Below the pieces are notes generated by a model. It worked only from the letters and a program-made list of their open reading frames with translations, did not search any database and was not told the origin of the DNA. Shown here piece by piece: positions 37,061 to 50,993 of a DNA stretch of 64,000 bases. The stretch lies in the NCBI RefSeq assembly GCF_048773025.1, contig NC_133573.1, positions 5,967,001 through 6,031,000 on the forward strand, written 5' to 3'. Both the position numbers and the translations under genes were made by a program. Every line of letters starts with the position of its first letter. The stretch's first letter is position 1. The stretch is from Camelus bactrianus. Lineage: Eukaryota; Chordata; Mammalia; Artiodactyla; Camelidae.

Positions 37061-40000
37061 AAGTGGAGAGACGTTCGTTCATCTAGCACCAAGGGAACGG
37101 GTTGCAGGAGACACTTTTTCTCTGCTTTCTCAGTCTGTTTAATAGTGCTGGTATGAAGTTCCTGCAGTTTTCACTGTCAAACCGAGTTGGAGCTACTACC
37201 TCCCCATATATATGTATGGAATGGAGTTTGCAACTGAAATGAAACTTTGTGTTCCCAACAAGCTAGGTGAAGGACGGCTTTCACACACACTTATCTCTCG
37301 GAACTGAGCAAGTGGAGAGACGTTCGTTCATCTAGCACCAAGGGAACGGGTAGCAGGAGACACTTTTTCTCTGCTTTCTCAGTCTGTTTCCTAGTGCCGG
37401 TTTGAAGTTCCTGCAGTTTTCACTGTCAAACCGAGTTGGAGCTAGTACCTCCCCATATATATGTATGGAATGGAGTTTGCAACTGAAAAGAAACTTTGTG
37501 TTCCCAACAAGCTAGGTGAAGGGCGGCTTTCACACACACTTATCTCTCAGAACTGAGCAAGTGGAGAGACGTTCGTTCATCTAGCACCAAGGGAACGGGT
37601 TGCAGGAGACACTTTTCCTCTGCTTTCTCAGTCTGTTTCCTAGTGCCGGTTTGAAGTTCCTGCAGTTTTCACTGTCAAACCGATTTGGAGCTAGTACCTC
37701 CCCATATATATGTATGGAATGGAGTTTGCAACTGAAAAGAAACTTTGTTTTTCCAACAAGCTAGGTGAAGGACGGCTTTCACACACACTTATCTCTCAGA
37801 ACTGAGCAAGTGGAGAGACGTTCGTTCATCTAGCACCCAGAGAACGGGTTGCAGGAGACACTTTTTCTGCTTTCTCAGTCTGTTTCCTAGTGCCGGTTTG
37901 AAGTTCCTGCAGTTTTCACTGTCAAACCGAGTTGGAGCTAGAACCTCCCCTTATATATGTATGGAATGGAGTTTGCAACTGAAAAGAAACTTTGTGTTCC
38001 CAACAAGCTAGGTGAAGGACGGCTTTCACACACACTTATCTCTCAGAACTGAGCAAGTGGAGAGACGTTCTTTCATCTAGCACCAAGGGAATGGGATGTA
38101 GGAGACACTTTTTCTCTGCTTTCTCAGTGTGTTTTCTAGTGCCGGTTTGAAGTTCCTGCAGTTTTCACTGTGAAACCGAGTTGGAGCTTGTACCTCCCCA
38201 TATATATGTATGGAATGGAGTTTGCAACTGAAAAGAAACTTTGTATTCCCAACAAGCTAGGTGAAGGACGGCTTTCACACCCACTTATCTCTCAGAACTG
38301 AGCAAGTGGAGAGACGTTCGTTCATCTAGCACCAAGGGAACGGTTTGCAGGAGACACTTTTTCTCTGCTTTCTCAGTCTGTTTCCTAGTGCCGGTTTGAA
38401 GTTCCTGCAGTTTTCACTGTCAAACCGAGTTGGAGCTAGTACCTCCCCATATATATGTATGGAATGGAGTTTGCAACTGAAAAGAAACTTTGTGTTCCCA
38501 ACAAGCTAGGTGAAGGCCGGCTTTCACACACACTTATCTCTCAGAACTGAGCAAGTGGAGAGACGTTCTTTCATCTAGCACCAAGGGAACGGTTTGCAGG
38601 AGACACTTTTTCTCTGCTTTCTCAGTCTGTTTCCTAGTGCCGGTTTGAAGTTCCTGCAGTTTTCACTGTCAAACCGAGTTGGAGCTAGTACCTCCCCATA
38701 TATATGTATGGAATGGAGTTTGCAACTTAAAAGAAACTTTGTGTTCCCAACAAGCTAGGTGAAGGACGGCTTTCACACACACTTATCTCTCAGAACTGAG
38801 CAAGTGGAGAGACGTTCGTTCATCTAGCACCAAGGGAACGGGTTGCAGGAGACACTTTTCCTCTGCTTTCTCAGTCTGTTTCCTAGTGCCGGTTTGAAGT
38901 TCCTGCAGTTTTCACTGTCAAACCGATTTGGAGCTAGTACCTCCCCATATATATGTATGGAATGGAGTTTGCAACTGAAAAGAAACTTTGTTTTTCCAAC
39001 AAGCTAGGTGAAGGACGGCTTTCACACACACTTATCTCTCAGAACTGAGCAAGTGGAGAGACGTTCGTTCATCTAGCACCAAGGGAACGGTTTGCAGGAG
39101 ACATTTTTTCTCTGCTTTCTCAGTCTGTTTCCTAGTGCCGGTTTGAAGTTCCTGCAGTTTTCACTGTCAAACCGAGTTGGAGCTAGAACCTCCCCATATA
39201 TATGTATGGAATGGAGTTTGCAACTGAAAAGAAACTTTGTGTTCCCAACAAGCTAGGTGAAGGACGGCTTTCACACACACTTATCGCTCAGAACTGAGCA
39301 AGTGGAGAGACGTTCTTTCATCTAGCACCAAGGGAACGGGTTGCAGGAGACACTTTTTCTCTGCTTTCTCAGTGTGTTTTCTAGTGCCGGTTTGAAGTTC
39401 CTGCAGTTTTCACTGTCAAACCGAGTTGGAGCTACTACCTCCCCATATATATGTAAGGAATGGAGTTTGCAACTGAAAAGAAACTTTGTATTCCCAACAA
39501 GATAGGTGAAGGACGGCTTTCACACCCACTTATCTCTCAGAACTGAGCAAGTGGAGAGACGTTCGTTCATCTAGCACCAAGGGAACGGTTTGCAGGAGAC
39601 ACTTTTTCTCTGCTTTCTCAGTCTGTTTCCTAGTGCCGGTTTGAAGTTCCTGCAGTTTTCACTGTCAAACCGAGTTGGAGCTAGTACCTCCCCATATATA
39701 TGTAAGGAATGGAGTTTGCAACTGAAAAGAAACTTTGTGTTCCCATCAAGAAAGGTGAAGGACGGCTTTCACACACACTTATCTCTCAGAACTGAGCAAG
39801 TGGAGAGACGTTCTTTCATCTAGCACCAAGGGAACGGTTTGCAGGAGACACTTTTTCTCTGCTTTCTCAGTCTGTTTCCTAGTGCCGGTTTGAAGTTCCT
39901 GCAGTTTTCACTGTCAAACCGAGTTGGAGCTAGTACCTCCCCATATATATGTATGGAATGGAGTTTGCAACTTAAAAGAAACTTTGTGTTCCCAACAAGC

Positions 40001-43000
40001 TAGGTGAAGGACGGCTTTCACACACACTTATCTCTCAGAACTGAGCAAGTGGAGAGACGTTCGTTCATCTAGCACCAAGGGAATGGGATGCAGGAGACAC
40101 TTTTCCTCTGCTTTCTCAGTCTGTTTCCTAGTGCCGGTTTGAAGTTCCTGCAGTTTTCACTGTCAAACCGATTTGGAGCTAGTACCTCCCCATATATATG
40201 TATGGAATGGAGTTTGCAACTGAAAAGAAACTTTGTTTTTCCAACAAGCTAGGTGAAGGACGGCTTTCACACACACTTATCTCTCAGAACTGAGCAAGTG
40301 CAGAGACGTTCGTTCATCTAGCACCCAGGGAACGGGTTGCAGGAGACACTTTTTCTCTGCTTTCTCAGTCTGTTTCCTAGTGCCGGTTTGAAGTTCCTGC
40401 AGTTTTCACTGTCAAACCGAGTTGGAGCTAGTACCTCCCCATATATATGTATGGAATGGAGTTTGCAACTGAAAAGAAACTTCGTGTTCCCAACAAGCTA
40501 GGTGAAGGACGGCTTTCACACACACTTATCTCTCAGAACTGAGCAAGTGGAGAGACGTTCTTTCATGTAGTACCAAGGGAACGTGTTGCAGGAGACACTT
40601 TTTCTCTGCTTTCTCAGTCTGTTTCCTAGTGCCGTTTGAAGTTCCTGCAGTTTTCACTGTAAAACCGAGTTGGAGCTTGTACCACCCCATATATATGTAT
40701 GGAATGGAGTTTGCAACTGAAAAGAAACTTTGTGTTCCCAACAAGCTAGGTGAAGGACGGCTTTCACACACACTTATCTCTCAGAACTCAGCAAGTGGAG
40801 AGACGTTCGTTCATCAAGCACCAAGGGAACGGGTTGCAGGAGACAGTTTTTCTCTGCTTTCTCAGTCTGTTTCCTAGTGCCGGTTTGAAGTTCCTGCAGT
40901 TTTCACTGTCAAACCGAGTTGGAGCTAGTACCTCACCATATATATGTATGGAATGGAGTTTGCATCTTAAAAGAAACTTTGTGTTCCCAACAAGCTAGGT
41001 GAAGGACGGCTTTCACACACACTTATCTCTCAGAACTGAGCAAGTGGAGAGACTTTCGTTCATCTAGCACCAAGGGAACGGGTGGCAGGAGACACTTTTT
41101 CTCTGCTTACTCAGTCTGTTTCCTAGTGCAGGTTTGAAGTTCCTGCAGTTTTCACTGTCAAACCGAGTTGGAGCTAGTACCTCCCCATATATATGTATGG
41201 AATGGAGTTTGCAACTGAAAAGAAACTTTGTGTTCCCAACAAGCTAGGTGAAGGACGGCTTTCACACACACTTTTCTCTCAAAACTGAGCAAGTGGAGAG
41301 ACGTTCATTCATCTAGCACCAAGGGAACGGGTTGTAGGAGACACTTTTTCTCTGCTTTCTCAGTCTGTTTCCTAGTGCCGGTTTGATGTTCCTGCAGTTT
41401 TCACTGTAAAACCGAGTTGGTGCTTCTACCTCCCCATATATATGTATGGAATGGAGTTTGCAACTGAAAAGAAACTTTGTGTTCCCAAAAAGCTAGGTGA
41501 AGGACGGCTTTCACACACACTTATCTCTCAGAACTGAGCAAGTGGAGAGACGTTCGGTCATCTAGCACCAAGGGAACGGGTTGCAGGAGACACTTTTTCT
41601 CTGCTTTCTCAGTCTGTTTCCTAGTGCCGGTTTGAAGTTCCTGCAGTTTTCACTGTCAAACCGAGTTGGAGCTAGTACCTCCCCATATATATGTATGGAA
41701 TGGAGTTTGCAACTGAAAAGAAACTTTGTGTTCCCATCAAGAAAGGTGAAGGACAGCTTTCACACACACTTATCTCTCAGAACTGAGCAAGAGGAGAGAC
41801 GTTCGTTCATCTAGCACCAAGGGAACGGGTTGCAGGAGACACTTTTTCTCTGCTTTCTCAGTCTGTTTCCTAGTGCCGGTTTGAAGTTCCTGCAGTTTTC
41901 ACTGTAAAACAGAGTTGGAGCTTGTACCTCCCCATATATATGTATGGAATGGAGTTTGCAACTGAAAAGAAACTTTGTGTTCCCAACAAGCTAGGTGAAG
42001 GACAGCTTTCACACACACTTATCTCTCAGAACTGAACAAGTGGAGAGACGTTCGTTCATCTAGCACCAAGGGAACGGGTTGCAGGAGACACTATTACTCT
42101 GCTTTCTCAGTCTGTTTCCTAGTGCCGGTTTGAAGTTCCTTCAGTTTTCACTGTAAAACAGAGTTGGAGCTTGTACCTCCCCATATATATGTATGGAATG
42201 GAGTTTGCAACTGAAAAGAAACTTTGTGTTCCCAACAAGCTAGGTGAAGGACGGCTTTCACACACACTTATGTATCAGAACTGAGCAAGTGGAGAGACGT
42301 TCGTTCATCTAGCACCAAGGGAACGGGTTGCAGGAGACACTTTTTCTCTGCTTTCTCAGTCAGTTTCCTAATGCCGGTTTGAAGTTCCTGCAGTTTTCAC
42401 TGTAAAATCGTGTTGGAGCTAGTACCTCCCCATATATATGTATGGAATGGAGTTTGCAAATGAAAAGAAACTTTGTGTTCCCAACAAGATAGGTGAAGGA
42501 CGGCTTTCACACACACTTATCTCTCAGAACTGAGCAAGTGGAGAGACGTTCGTTCATCTAGCACAAATGTAACGGGTTGCAGGAGACACTTTTTCTCTGC
42601 TTTCTCAGTCTGTTTCCTAGTGCCGGTTTGAAGTTCCTACAGTTATCACTGTCAAAACGAGTTGGAGCTACTACCTCCCCATATATATGTATGGAATGGA
42701 GTTTGCAACTGAAAAGAAACTTTGTGTTCCCAACAAGCTATGTGAAGGACGGCTTTCACACACACTTATCTCTCAGAACTGAGCAAGTGGAGAGACGTTC
42801 GTTCATTTAGCACCAAGGGAACGGGTTGCAGGAGACACTATTACTCTGCTTTCTCAGCCTGTTTCCTAGTGCCGGTTTGAAGTTCCTGCAGTTTTCACTG
42901 TCAAACCGAGTTGGAGCAGGTTCCTCACCATATATATGTATGGAATGGAGTTTGCAACTGAAAAGAAACTTTGTGTTCCCAACAAGCTAGGTGAATGACG

Positions 43001-46000
43001 GCTTTCACACACACTTATCTCTTAGAACTGAGCAAGTGGAGAGACGTTCGTTCATCTAGCACCAAGGGAATGGGTTGCAGGAGACACTTTTTGTCTGCTT
43101 TCTCAGTTTGTTTCCTAGTGCCGGATTGAAGTTCCTGCAGTTTTCACTGTAAACCGAGTTGGAGCTAGTACCTCCCCATATATATGTTTGCAATGGAGTT
43201 TGCAACTGAAAAGAAACTTTGTGTTCCCAACAAGCTAGGTGAAGGACGGCTTTCACACACACTTATCTCTTAGAACTGAGCAAGTGGAGAGACGTTCGTT
43301 CATCTAGCACCAAGGGAACGGGTTGCAGGAGACACTATTACTCTGCTTTCTCAGTCTGTTTCCTAGTGCCGGTTTGAAGTTCCTGCAGTTTTCACTGTAA
43401 AACAGAGTTGGAGCTTGTACCTCCCCATATATATGTATGGAATGGAGTTTGCAACTGAAAAGAAACTTTGTGTTCCCAACAAGCTAGGTGAAGGACGGCT
43501 TTCACACACACTTATCTATCAGAACTGAGCAAGTGGAGAGACGTTCGTTCATCTAGCACCAAGGGAACGGGTTGCAGGAGACACTTTTTCTCTGCTTTCT
43601 CAGTCTGTTTCCTAATGCCGGTTTGAAGTTCCTGCAGTTTTCACTGTAAAATCGTGTTGGAGCTAGTACCTCCCCATATATATGTATGGAATGGAGTTTG
43701 CAAATGAAAAGAAACTTTGTGTTCCCAACAAGATAGGTGAAGGACGGCTTTCACACACACTTATCTCTCAGAACTGAGCAAGTGGAGAGACGTTCGTTCA
43801 TCTAGCACAAATGTAACGGGTTGCAGGAGACACTTTTTCTCTGCTTTCTCAGTCTGTTTCCTAGTGCCGGTTTGAAGTTCCTGCAGTTTTCACTGTCAAA
43901 CCGAGTTGGAGCTACTACCTCCCCATATATATGTATGGAATGGAGTTTGCAACTGAAAAGAAACTTTGTGTTCCCAACAAGCTAGGTGAAGGACGGCTTT
44001 CACACACACTTATCTCTCAGAACTGAGCAAGTGGAGAGACGTTCGTTCATTTAGCACCAAGGGAACGGGTTGCAGGAGACACTATTACTCTGCTTTCTCA
44101 GTCTGTTTCCTAGTGCCGGTTTGAAGTTCCTGCAGTTTTCACTGTCAAACCGAGTTGGAGCTAGTTCCTCACCATATATATGTATGGAATGGAGTTTGCA
44201 ACTGAAAAGAAACTTTGTGTTCCCAACAAGCTAGGTGAATGACGGCTTTCACACACACTTATCTCTTAGAACTGAGCAAGTGAAGAGACGTTCGTTCATC
44301 TAGCACCAAGGGAATGGGTTGCAGGAGACACTTTTTGTCTGCTCTCTCAGTTTGTTTCCTAGTGCCGGATTGAAGTTCCTGCAGTTTTCACTGTAAACCG
44401 CGTTGGAGCTAGTACCTCCCCATATATATGTTTGCAATGGAGTTTGCAACTGAAAAGAAACTTTGTGTTCCCAACAAGCTAGGTGAACGACGGCTTTCAC
44501 ACACACTTATCTCTTAGAACTGAGCAAGTGGAGAGACGTTCGTTCATCTAGCACCAAGGGAACGGGTTGCAGGAGACACTTTTTCTCTGCTTTCTCAGTC
44601 TGTTTCCTAATGCCGGTTTGAAGTTCCTGCAGTTTTCACTGTAAAATCGTGTTGGAGCTAGTACCTCCCCATATATATGTATGGAATGGAGTTTGCAACT
44701 GAAAAGAAACTTTGTGTTCCCAACAAGCTAGGTGAAGGACGGCTTTCACACACACTTATCTCTCAGAACTGAGCAAGTGGAGAGACGTTCGGTCATCTAG
44801 CACCAAGGGAACGGGTTGCAGGAGACACTTTTTCTCTGCTTTCTCAGTCTGTTTCCTAGTGCCGGTTTGAAGTTCCTGCAGTTTTCACTGTCAAACCGAG
44901 TTGGAGCTAGTACCTCCCCATATATATGTATGGAATGGAGTTTGCAACTGAAAAGAAACTTTGTGTTCCCATCAAGAAAGGTGATGGACAGCTTTCACAC
45001 ACACTTATCTCTCAGAACTGAGCAAGAGGAGAGACGTTCGTTCATCTAGCACCAAGGGAACGGGTTGCAGGAGACACTTTTTCTCTGCTTTCTCAGTCTG
45101 TTTCCTAGTGCCGGTTTGAAGTTCCTGCAGTTTTCACTGTAAAACAGAGTTGGAGCTTGTACCTCCCCATATATATGTTTGCAATGGAGTTTGCAACTGA
45201 AAAGAAACTTTGTGTTCCCAACAAGCTAGGTGAAGGACAGCTTTCACACACACTTATCTCTCAGAACTGAGCAAGTGGAGAGACGTTCGTTCATCTAGCA
45301 CCAAGGGAACGGGTTGCAGGAGACACTATTACTCTGCTTTCTCAGTCTGTTTCCTAGTGCCGGTTTGAAGTTCCTTCAGTTTTCACTGTAAAACAGAGTT
45401 GGAGCTTGTACCTCCCCATATATATGTATGGAATGGAGTTTGCAACTGAAAAGAAACTTTGTGTTCCCAACAAGCTAGGTGAAGGACGGCTTTCACACAC
45501 ACTTATGTATCAGAACTGAGCAAGTGGAGAGACGTTCGTTCATCTAGCACCAAGGGAACGGGTTGCAGGAGACACTTTTTCTCTGCTTTCTCAGTCAGTT
45601 TCCTAATGCCGGTTTGAAGTTCCTGCAGTTTTCACTGTAAAATCGTGTTGGAGCTAGTACCTCCCCATATATATGTATGGAATGGAGTTTGCAAATGAAA
45701 AGAAACTTTGTGTTCCCAACAAGATAGGTGAAGGACGGCTTTCACACACACTTATCTCTCAGAACTGAGCACGTGGAGAGACGTTCGTTCATCTAGCACA
45801 AATGTAACGGGTTGCAGGAGACACTTTTTCTCTGCTTTCTCAGTCTGTTTCCTAGTGCCGGTTTGATGTTCCTGCAGTTTTCACTGTAAAACCGAGTTGG
45901 TGCTTCTACCTTCCCATATATATGTATGGAATGGAGTTTGCAACTGAAAAGAAACTTTGTGTTCCCAACAAGCTAGGTGAAGGACGGCTTTCACACACAC

Positions 46001-49000
46001 TTATCTCTCAGAACTGAGCAAGTGGAGAGACGTTCGTTCATCTAGCACCAAGGGAACGGGTTGCAGGAGACACTTTTTCTCTGCTTTCTCAGTCTGTTTC
46101 CTAGTGCCGGTTGGAAGTTCCTGCAGTTTTCACTGTCAAACCGAGTTGGAGCTAGTTCCTCACCATATATATGTATGGAATGGAGTTTGCAACTGAAAAG
46201 AAACTTTGTGTTCCCAACAAGCTAGGTGAAGGACGGCTTTCACACACACTTATCTCTTAGAACTGAGCAAGTGGAGAGACGTTCGTTCATCTAGCACCAA
46301 GGGAATGGGTTGCAGGAGACACTTTTTGTCTGCTTTCTCAGTTTGTTTCCTAGAGCCGGATTGAAGTTCCTGCAGTTTTCACTGTAAACCGAGTTGGAGC
46401 TAGTACCTCCCCATATATATGTTTGCAATGGAGTTTGCAACTGAAAAGAAACTTTGTGTTCCCAACAAGCTAGGTGAAGGACGGCTTTCACACACACTTA
46501 TCTCTCAGAACTGAGCAAGTGGAGAGACGTTCGTTCATCTAGCACCAAGGGAACGGGTTGCAGGAGACACTTTTTCTCTGCTTTCTCAGTCTGTTTCCTA
46601 ATGCCGGTTTGAAGTTCCTGCAGTTTTCACTGTAAAATCGTGTTGGAGCTAGTACCTCCCCATATATATGTATGGAATGGAGTTTGCAAATGAAAAGAAA
46701 CTTTGTGTTCCCAACAAGATAGGTGAAGGACGGCTTTCACACACACTTATCTCTTAGAACTGAGCAAGTGGAGAGACGTTCGTTCATCTAGCACAAATGT
46801 AACGGGTTGCAGGAGACACTTTTTCTCTGCTTTCTCAGTCTGTTTCCTAGTGCCGGTTTGAAGTTCCTGCAGTTTTCACTGTAAAACCGAGTTGGAGCTA
46901 CTACCTCCCCATATATATGTATGGAATGGAGTTTGCAACTGAAAAGAAACTTTGTGTTCCCAACAAGCTAGGTGAAGGACGGCTTTCACACACACTTATC
47001 TCTCAGAACTGAGCAAGTGGAGAGACGTTCGTTCATTTAGCACCAAGGGAACGGGTTGCAGGAGACACTATTACTCTGCTTTCTCAGTCTGTTTCCTAGT
47101 GCCGGTTTGAAGTTCCTGCAGTTTTCACTGTCAAACCGAGTTGGAGCTAGTTCCTCACCATATATATGTATGGAATGGAGTTTGCAACTGAAAAGAAACT
47201 TTGTGTTCCCAACAAGCTAGGTGAATGACGGCTTTCACACACACTTATCTCTTAGAACTGAGCAAGTGAAGAGACGTTCGTTCATCTAGCACCAAGGGAA
47301 TGGGTTGCAGGAGACACTTTTTGTCTGCTTTCTCAGTTTGTTTCCTAGTGCCGGATTGAAGTTCCTGCAGTTTTCACTGTAAACCGCGTTGGAGCTAGTA
47401 CCTCCCCATATATATGTTTGCAATGGAGTTTGCAACTGAAAAGAAACTTTGTGTTCCCAACAAGCTAGGTGAATGACGGCTTTCACACACACTTATCTCT
47501 TAGAACTGAGCAAGTGGAGAGACGTTCGTTCATCTAGCACCAAGGGAACGGGTTGCAGGAGACACTTTTTCTCTGCTTTCTCAGTCTGTTTCCTAATGCC
47601 GGTTTGAAGTTCCTGCAGTTTTCACTGTAAAATCGTGTTGGAGCTAGTACCTCCCCATATATATGTATGGAATGGAGTTTGCAACTGAAAAGAAACTTTG
47701 TGTTCCCAACAAGCTAGGTGAAGGACGGCTTTCACACACACTTATCTCTCAGAACTGAGCAAGTGGAGAGACGTTCGTTCATCTAGCACAAATGTAACGG
47801 GTTGCAGGAAACACTTTTTCTCTGCTTTCTCAGTCTGTTTCCTAGTGCCGGTTTGAAGTTCTTGCAGTTTTCACTGTCAAACCGAGTTGGAGCTACTACC
47901 TCCCCATATATATGTATGGAATGGAGTTTGCAACTGAAAAGAAACTTTGTGTTCCCAACAAGCTAGGTGAAGGACGGCTTTCACACACACTTATCTCTCA
48001 GAACTGAGCAAGTGGAGAGACGTTCGTTCATCTAGCACCAAGGGAACGGGTTGCAGGAGACACTTTTTCTCTGCTTTCTCAGTCTGTTTCCTAGTGCCGG
48101 TTGGAAGTTCCTGCAGTTTTCACTGTCAAACCGAGTTGGAGCTAGTTCCTCACCATATATATGTATGGAATGGAGTTTGCAACTGAAAAGAAACTTTGTG
48201 TTCCCAAGAAGCTAGGTGAATGACGGCTTTCACACACACTTATCTCTTAGAACTGAGCAAGTGGAGAGACGTTCGTTCATCTAGCACCAAGGGAATGGGT
48301 TGCAGGAGACACTTTTTGTCTGCTTTCTCAGTTTGTTTCCTAGTGCCGAATTGAAGTTCCTGCAGTTTTCACTGTAAACCGAGTTGGAGCTAGTACCTCC
48401 CCATATATATGTTTGCAATGGAGTTTGCAACTGAAAAGAAACTTTGTGTTCCCAACAAGCTAGGTGAAGGACGGCTTTCACACACACTTATCTCTTAGAA
48501 CTGAGCAAGTGGAGAGACGTTCGTTCATCTAGCACCAAGGGAATGGGTTGCAGGAGACACTTTTTGTCTGCTTTCTCAGTTTGTTTCCTAGTGCCGGATT
48601 GAAGTTCCTCCAGTTTTCACTGTAAACCGAGTTGGAGCTAGTACCTCACCATATATATGTATGAAATGGAGTTTGCAACTGAAAAGAAACTTTGTGTTCA
48701 CAACAAGCTAGGTGAAGGACGGCTTTCACACACACTTATCTCTCAGAACTGAGCAAGTGGAGAGACTTTCGTTCATCTAGCACCAATGGAACGTGTTGCA
48801 GGAGACACTTTTTCTCTGCTTTCTCAGTCTGTTTCCTAGTGCCGGTTTGATGTTCCTGCAGTTTTCACTGTAAAACCGAGTTGGTGCTTCTACCTTCCCA
48901 TATATATGTATGGAATGGAGTTTGCAACTGAAAAGAAACTTTGTGTTCCCAACAAGCTAGGTGAAGGACGGCTTTCACACACACTTATCTCTCAGAACTG

Positions 49001-50993
49001 AGCAAGTGGAGAGACGTTCGTTCATCTAGCACCAAGGGAACGGGTTGCAGGAGACACTTTTTCTCTGCTTTCTCAGTCTGTTTCCTAGTGCCGGTTGGAA
49101 GTTCCTGCAGTTTTCACTGTCAAACCGAGTTGGAGCTAGTTCCTCACCATATATATGTATGGAATGGAGTTTGCAACTGAAAAGAAACTTTGTGTTCCCA
49201 ACAAGCTAGGTGAAGGACGGCTTTCACACACACTTATCTCTTAGAACTGAGCAAGTGGAGAGACGTTCGTTCATCTAGCACCAAGGGAATGGGTTGCAGG
49301 AGACACTTTTTGTCTGCTTTCTCAGTTTGTTTCCTAGTGCCGGATTGAAGTTCCTGCAGTTTTCACTGTAAACCGAGTTGGAGCTAGTACCTCCCCATAT
49401 ATATGTTTGCAATGGAGTTTGCAACTGAAAAGAAACTTTGTGTTCCCAACAAGCTAGGTGAAGGACGGCTTTCACACACACTTATCTCTCAGAACTGAGC
49501 AAGTGGAGAGACGTTCGTTCATCTAGCACCAAGGGAACGGGTTGCAGGAGACACTTTTTCTCTGCTTTCTCAGTCTGTTTCCTAGTGCCGGTTTGAAGTT
49601 CCTGCAGTTTTCACTGTCAAACCGTGTTGGAGCTAGTACCTCCCCATATATATGTATGGAATGGAGTTTGCAACTGAAAAGAAACTTTGTGTTCCCAACA
49701 AGCTAGGTGAAGGACGGCTTTCACACACACTTATCTCTCAGAACTGAGCAAGTGGAGAGACGTTCGTTCATCTAGCACCAAGGGAACGGGTTGCAGGAGA
49801 CACTTTTTCTCTGCTTTCTCAGTCTGCTTCCTAGTGCCGCTTTGAAGTTCCTGCAGTTTTCACTGTCAAACCGAGTTGGAGCTAGTACCTCCCCATATAT
49901 ATGTATGGAATGAAGTTTGCAACTGAAAAGAAATTTTGTGTTCCCAACAAGCTAGGTGAATGACGGCTTTCATACACACTTATCTCTTAGAACTGAGCAA
50001 GTGGAGAGACGTTCGTTCATCTAGCACCAAGGGAATGGGTTGCAGGAGACACTTTTTGTCTGCTTTCTCAGTTTGTTTCCTAGTGCCGGATTGAAGTTCC
50101 TGCAGTTTTCACTGTAAACCGAGTTGGAGCTAGTACCTCCCCATATATATGTGTGGAATGGAGTTTGCAACTGAAAAGAAACTTTGTGTTCCCAACAAGC
50201 TATGTGAAGAACGGCTTTTATACACAATTATCTCTCAGAACTGAGCAAGTGTAGAGATGTTCATTTATCTAGCACCAAGGGAACGGGTTGCAGGAGACAC
50301 TTTTTCTCTGCTTTCTCAGTCTGTTTCCTAGTGCCGGATTGAAGTTCCTGCAGTTTTCACTGTCAAACCGAGTTGGAGCTACTACCTCCCCATAAATATG
50401 TATGGAATGGAGTTTGCAACTGAAAAGAAACTTTGTGTTCACAACAAGCTAGGTGAAGGACGGCTTTCACACACACTTATCTATCAGAACTGAGCAAGTG
50501 GAGAGACGTTCGTTCATCTAGTACCAAGGGAACGGGTTGCAGGAGACACTTTTTCTCTTCTTTCTCAGTCTGTTTCCTAGTGCCGGTTTGAAGTTCCTGC
50601 AGTTTTCACTGTAAAACCGAGTTGGAGCTAGTACCTCCCCATATATATGTAAGGAATGGATTTTGCAACTGAAAAGAAACTTTGTGTTCCCAACAAGCTA
50701 GTTGAAGGATGGCTTTTACACACAATTATCTCTCAGAACTGAGCAAGTGGAGAGACGTTCGTTCATCTAGCACCAAGGGAACGGGTTGCAGGAGACACTT
50801 TTTCTCTGCTTTCTCAGTCTGTTTCCTAGTGCCGGTTTGAAGTTCCTGCAGTTTTCACTGTAAAACAGAGTTGGAGTTTGTACCTCCCCATATATATGTA
50901 TGGAATGGAGTTTGCAACTGAAAAGAAACTTTGTGTTCCCAACAAGCTAGGTGAAGGACGGCTTTCACACACACTTATCTATCAGAACTGAGC
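37061..50993. repeat. Block A'', 56 monomers, right copy of block A
   Basis: This block matches block A monomer by monomer. The offset is 37,060 over the first 13 monomers, 36,562 to about 8,850, then 36,563, 36,314 and 36,562 in turn, and 36,313 from 12,691 to the end. The changes correspond to whole monomers gained or lost plus one 1-base indel. Substitutions between matched monomers are few (examples: 1,112 against 38,172; 3,119 against 40,179; 4,835 against 41,397). The last five monomers (49,750-50,993) also form the start of the 11-monomer tandem unit. Confidence 0.9.
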
